Origin: Planctomycetaceae bacterium
GTDB taxonomy: Bacteria; Planctomycetota; Planctomycetia; Pirellulales; UBA1268
Length of the DNA stretch: 9,166 nt
Assembly (NCBI GenBank): GCA_947440895.1
Contig: CANETO010000049.1
Span: 1-9,166 of the forward strand
Direction: 5' to 3'
Shown: positions 5,562-9,166 of the stretch, in pieces
Position numbering within the stretch: position 1 is the stretch's first letter
How the letters are laid out: the number at the start of each line of letters is the position of its first letter
Translations under genes and position numbers: made by a program
The notes under the pieces: model-generated
What the model was told of the DNA's origin: nothing
Database searches by the model: none
Seen by the model: only the letters and a program-made list of their open reading frames with translations

Positions 5562-7331
5562 ATGCACGACGAACCCAACACGCACGACAGCCGATCCCCG
5601 GCCAGCATCACCACACGGCGGCGGCTGGTGCGACTCGCGCTCGGTGTTGCGATGGTCGCCACACTTGGCTGCGCCGGCCCGGCCATCCGCAGCCAGAGCC
5701 CGGAAATCGAAGCCCTGGCAGCCCTCGAGGCCGACACCAAACTGATCGGTGACTACGCGGCCCCGTGGGGTATCAATTCCCAGCGCATCGAACGCGCAGC
5801 GCTCGTCACCGGACTGGCCGGCACTGGCAGTGATCCGCCGCCCAATGCCCAGCGGCAGTCGCTCATGGCCGACATGCAGGCTCGCGGCGTCGTTGAGCCC
5901 AACGGGCTGCTGGCCTCGACCTCCACGTCGCTCGTCTGGGTGCACGGCTACCTGCCGCCCGGGGTCCGCCGGGGCGACCGCTTCGATGTCCATGTCGAGG
6001 TCCCACCTGACTGCGAGACCACCAGCCTCAACAACGGTTGGCTGATGGAGACGCGGTTGGCGGAGATGGCCGTCTTGGGCAGCCGCATTCGCGATGGCCA
6101 CGTGCTGGGCGTCGCCGAGGGCCCGCTCCTCGTCGATCCAGTCTCAACGGGCACGCTCGATCCGGTGTCGAAACTCCGCGCGAAGGTGCCCGGCGGCGGC
6201 GTGGCCCTGCAGTCGAGGCCGATCGGCCTGATCCTGTCTCCCGAGCACCGCTCTGTGAGCATGTCGAAGCGTATTGGCGATTGCATCAACCGCCGCTTCC
6301 ACACCTCCGTTCGTGGCGCGAAGCGGGGCGCCGCAACCCCGAAGACCGACCGCTACATCGAATTGGAGATCCCGCCCGTCTACGCCGACAACCTCGGTCG
6401 GTACATCCGCGTTGTCCGCAGCATGGCCGTGGTCGAACCGGCTGGCGGTCGCCATGCACGACTCGACCTACTCCGTCGACAGCTGACCGATCCGGTCACC
6501 GCGCCGGGCGCGGCCATCCGGCTGGAGGCGATGGGCCGAGAGGCCGTGCCCACGCTCCGCGATGCCCTGGAATCAAAGGATGCCGAGATTCGCTTCGCTG
6601 CAGCGGAGGCGCTCGCCTATCTCGGTGAATCAATTGCGGCACCCCACCTGGCGGAGGCAGCCAACAGTCTGCGAAGCGCCAGGGCGGCGGCTCTGGCCGC
6701 ACTTGGCACGATCGACGACGCCAATGGAATCGACGCCCTGCGGTCGCTCCTCACCAGCACGAGCGCCGAAACCCGTTACGGTGGCTTCCGCGGTCTCTGG
6801 AAGATCGATCCGACCTCGCCGCTCGTGCGAGGTGACCGCCTTGGCGACGCCTGCTCGCTCCATGTCCTCGACGTCAAGGGACCGCCGCTGGTGCACGTCA
6901 CCCGCAGCCGTCGTCCGGAGATCGTGCTCTTCGGCACCGAACATCCGGTGGGTGCCGGTTTACGGGCCGAGGCTGGCCCGTCGATCGTGGTCGTCGTCGA
7001 CGGCCCAACCGCACTTGTCAGTCGCTTCGTGGCGGGCGATCCCGACCAGCAGAACGACGTCCCCGCCCGGGTGGAGACGATCATCCGCGCCATTGTGGAA
7101 CTTGGCGGCACCTACCCGGACGTCGTTCAGTTTCTCCAGCAGGCCAGTTCGCACCACGCGCTCGAGAGTCGGCTGGTCTTCGACGCCATCGCCGACGAGG
7201 AGGGCCGCATGAGCATTCATGAGGAATCCTCCGCCAAGAGCCGTGACATTCCGACCACATCATCTGACGAGGACCCGCCTGCCGGCGACGGTGCCGCCGC
7301 CGCGGTCCCGCCCACGGACGAGTCTTCATGA
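5562..7331 (+). CDS. Exported FlgI-like (P-ring-like) protein with HEAT-like repeats
   Basis: This 589-residue protein appears exported. The N-terminus has TRRRLVR (18-24) and a hydrophobic run to Cys37 (TLGC), suggesting a lipoprotein or a twin-arginine-like signal, although the residue at -3 (Thr) is not canonical. Residues 75-295 resemble flagellar P-ring protein FlgI: LVTGLAGTGSDPPP (81-94), GYLPPGVRRGDRFDV (129-143), TSLNNGWLMET (154-164), then VLGVAEGPLLV (181-191). Residues 311-420 look like HEAT-type helical repeats (REAVPTLRDAL, AEIRFAAAEALAYLG). A beta-rich segment follows, then an acidic low-complexity tail from about 555. Genuine FlgI is about 360 residues and has no HEAT region, and no flagellar gene is nearby. 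ATG 5562 is chosen because it precedes the signal segment; no clear ribosome site is seen. The stop overlaps the smc start (ATGA). The domain call is a by-eye match; function unknown. Confidence 0.75.
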   Translation: MHDEPNTHDSRSPASITTRRRLVRLALGVAMVATLGCAGPAIRSQSPEIEALAALEADTKLIGDYAAPWGINSQRIERAALVTGLAGTGSDPPPNAQRQSLMADMQARGVVEPNGLLASTSTSLVWVHGYLPPGVRRGDRFDVHVEVPPDCETTSLNNGWLMETRLAEMAVLGSRIRDGHVLGVAEGPLLVDPVSTGTLDPVSKLRAKVPGGGVALQSRPIGLILSPEHRSVSMSKRIGDCINRRFHTSVRGAKRGAATPKTDRYIELEIPPVYADNLGRYIRVVRSMAVVEPAGGRHARLDLLRRQLTDPVTAPGAAIRLEAMGREAVPTLRDALESKDAEIRFAAAEALAYLGESIAAPHLAEAANSLRSARAAALAALGTIDDANGIDALRSLLTSTSAETRYGGFRGLWKIDPTSPLVRGDRLGDACSLHVLDVKGPPLVHVTRSRRPEIVLFGTEHPVGAGLRAEAGPSIVVVVDGPTALVSRFVAGDPDQQNDVPARVETIIRAIVELGGTYPDVVQFLQQASSHHALESRLVFDAIADEEGRMSIHEESSAKSRDIPTTSSDEDPPAGDGAAAAVPPTDESS

Positions 7332-9166
7332 CCAGGCTCACCGCGCTCGAACTGTTCGGCTTCAAGAGCTTCGCCGACCGGACGCGGTTCGAGTTTCCCG
7401 CGGGGATCACGGCGGTCGTCGGCCCGAATGGATCGGGCAAGTCGAACGTCGTCGATGCGATCAAGTGGGTGCTCGGCGAGCAGTCGGTCCGCAGCCTCCG
7501 CGGCCGAGACATGACCGACGTGATCTTCGCGGGATCGGGCGGCCGCAAGCCGCTGAATGCCGCGGAAGTGTCGCTCATCTTCGACAACGCCGATGCCCTG
7601 TTCCCTGTCGATGCGCCGCAGGTGCAAATCACCCGCCGCGTCTACCGCAGCGGTGAAAACGAATACCTCATCAATGGCGAGGCCTCGCGGCTCCGCGACA
7701 TCCGCGAGCTCTTCTCGGGCACGGGAGCCGCCACCGAGGCTTATAGCGTCATCGAACAGGGCCGCGTCGATGCTCTCCTCGTGGCATCGGGCAAAGACCG
7801 CCGCGCCGTCTTCGAGGAGGCCGCCGGCATCACCCGGTTCCGGGCTCGGAGGACCGAGGCTCTCCGCCGCTTGGAGCGGAGCGAACAGAACCGTCAGCGG
7901 CTGGCAGACATCGTCGGGGAGGTGTCGAGCCGACTGGAGACGGTGCGGCATCAGGCCGCACGGGCTCGCCGCTGGCAGCAGATGACCGACCGGCTCCGAA
8001 CGCTGCGGCTGGCAGCCGCAGCCGAGGATCTTGCCGAGGTCGATACAGCGGTGGCCCGCGTCGAAGCCACGCTCGCCGCGGCCCGCGAGGACCACTCCGC
8101 CACCGAGGCCCGTGCCAACGCCGCCGCCAGCGACGCCACGGCACTCGCCGCGACGGAAGCCGACCTGCAGCCCCGACTGGAGGCGGCGAGGGCAGCGCGG
8201 GCCACCGATACAACGAAGGCGGCAGCCGCCGAAGCCACGCTCGCAGCGATCTGGACCCGACGTCGCGATCTCGAGGCGGAGCAGGCCCGTCTCGAGGACG
8301 ATCTGCAACGGGCGGCCCGCGATCAGTTCACCGCGGTCCGGGCCGTCGCCTCTGCAAGAGACAACGTGGCGGGCATCGAGGCGGAATCGCTCGGCCTGAT
8401 CGAACGCTTGACAGCCTGCGAGGAGGCCGCGGCCGGCTCCCACGAACATGCCACACGCGCCAAGCAGGCGGTGGCCGACCGCACGGCACGGGTGGACGAG
8501 GTCGAACGGTCCCGCCAGAAGCTGCAGTCCGATCTGGATCGTGCCTCGTCCAGAGTCGAGGAATCGCACCGTGTCGCCGACTCGTGGCGGACGCGGATCG
8601 ATACCGCCCGGCTACACCTGGCGCGAATGCAGGAATCAGCCGCCACCTGGGAGGGCACCATCGGGGCGCTCACCCAGCGGCTGGCCGCCGTCGAACGCGA
8701 ACTGGAAACGCTCGACGTGACCCAGCGCGAACGGTCCGAGGCGGTCGATGCCGCGTGGCAGGCACTCGCCGGCTGGCAGTCAAAGCTCGAGGCCTGCCGT
8801 GAACGCCGCACGATGCTTGAGGAAATGGTCCGCCGACAGGAGGGCTTCTCCGACGCGGCCCGCAGACTGCTTGCCGAAAGCGATCCAACCCATGCCGTGC
8901 CGGGTCTGGTTGGGCCGTTGGCCGATCTTGTCGACACCGACGTGACATGGGCACCGCTCGTCGATCTCGCGCTCGGCACGCTGGATCAGGCACTCGTCGT
9001 CGCATCGCTCGACGATCTGATCCGCTGGCATGCCGACTGGTCGCTGACCGACGAGGCCCGCACAGTGCTGGCGGCCGGGGGCCGGATCAGCTTCCTATCG
9101 GCCCGGCCCTTGCGTGAGGACCTTCCCTTCGCCCTCGACGGCCAGCCAGGGGTCGTTGGTCGCCTC
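7328..9166 (+). CDS. smc: Chromosome segregation protein SMC, N-terminal half (3' end outside window)
   Basis: SMC is the ATPase of the condensin-like complex that compacts and segregates the chromosome; it dimerises through its hinge and works with ScpA/ScpB. The frame is open for 613 codons to the window edge, about half the usual length. The N-terminal ATPase lobe carries LFGFKSFAD (9-17), Walker A GPNGSGKS (32-39), and the Q-loop region AYSVIEQGRVD with Gln144. It is followed by EEAAGI, the conserved exit into the coiled coil. A long charged helical arm spans roughly residues 165-505. The hinge begins near 526 (GLVGPLADLV) and continues to the edge. The signature motif and Walker B must lie to the right. 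The ATG at 7328 overlaps the stop of the FlgI-like gene, suggesting translational coupling; no strong separate ribosome site is visible. Confidence 0.95.
   Translation, partial: MTRLTALELFGFKSFADRTRFEFPAGITAVVGPNGSGKSNVVDAIKWVLGEQSVRSLRGRDMTDVIFAGSGGRKPLNAAEVSLIFDNADALFPVDAPQVQITRRVYRSGENEYLINGEASRLRDIRELFSGTGAATEAYSVIEQGRVDALLVASGKDRRAVFEEAAGITRFRARRTEALRRLERSEQNRQRLADIVGEVSSRLETVRHQAARARRWQQMTDRLRTLRLAAAAEDLAEVDTAVARVEATLAAAREDHSATEARANAAASDATALAATEADLQPRLEAARAARATDTTKAAAAEATLAAIWTRRRDLEAEQARLEDDLQRAARDQFTAVRAVASARDNVAGIEAESLGLIERLTACEEAAAGSHEHATRAKQAVADRTARVDEVERSRQKLQSDLDRASSRVEESHRVADSWRTRIDTARLHLARMQESAATWEGTIGALTQRLAAVERELETLDVTQRERSEAVDAAWQALAGWQSKLEACRERRTMLEEMVRRQEGFSDAARRLLAESDPTHAVPGLVGPLADLVDTDVTWAPLVDLALGTLDQALVVASLDDLIRWHADWSLTDEARTVLAAGGRISFLSARPLREDLPFALDGQPGVVGRL

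Noticed and set aside
7217..8569. A 450-codon open frame on the - strand opposite smc
   Set aside because: smc is clear in the opposite frame with intact ATPase motifs. The antisense translation is Gly/Arg-rich with no domain signal, a GC-driven shadow.

Overview
The window is GC-rich, gene-dense bacterial DNA, most likely from a planctomycete (Pirellulales-like). Three things point there. A formaldehyde-activating enzyme and a methylene-tetrahydromethanopterin dehydrogenase sit beside otherwise ordinary bacterial housekeeping genes. A lipoprotein-like protein combines a FlgI-like domain with HEAT-like repeats. The RimI-like and SMC proteins also look planctomycete to me from memory. No database search was possible, so the taxonomic call is an inference.

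Layout, left to right. (1) Positions 2-1593, + strand: the C-terminal part of the GTPase HflX, coupled by an ATGA overlap to a short-chain dehydrogenase. (2) Positions 1590-3215, - strand: fae followed by mtdB/mtdC, two consecutive steps of tetrahydromethanopterin (H4MPT)-linked formaldehyde oxidation. The roughly 240 bp between them is packed with hairpins: a 41-42 bp palindromic element present twice, a separate palindrome with 18-bp arms, a small hairpin between the two copies, and a GC hairpin just ahead of the mtdB ribosome binding site. (3) Positions 3385-4689, + strand, divergent from fae: an ATP-grasp ligase with a carboligase-like C-terminus, a candidate for the C1-cofactor side of the same pathway. 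(4) Positions 4686-5195, - strand: a RimI-like GNAT acetyltransferase. (5) Positions 5196-5561: a gene-free stretch with one fair promoter candidate. (6) Positions 5562-9166, + strand: the exported FlgI-like/HEAT protein, coupled by ATGA to an SMC chromosome-condensation ATPase that runs off the right edge.

Fae condenses formaldehyde with H4MPT to give methylene-H4MPT, and MtdB/MtdC oxidises that to methenyl-H4MPT with reduction of NAD(P)+. This is an established formaldehyde detoxification/oxidation route in methylotrophs and planctomycetes. The rest of the pathway (mch, fhc/ftr and cofactor biosynthesis) is not in the window. Both convergent gene pairs end on the same 4-bp palindrome, CTAG, which supplies a TAG stop to both strands. 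I see no mobile element, CRISPR array, tRNA or rRNA. The most unexplained signals are the hairpin array behind fae, the ATP-grasp protein, and the FlgI-like/HEAT protein coupled to smc.
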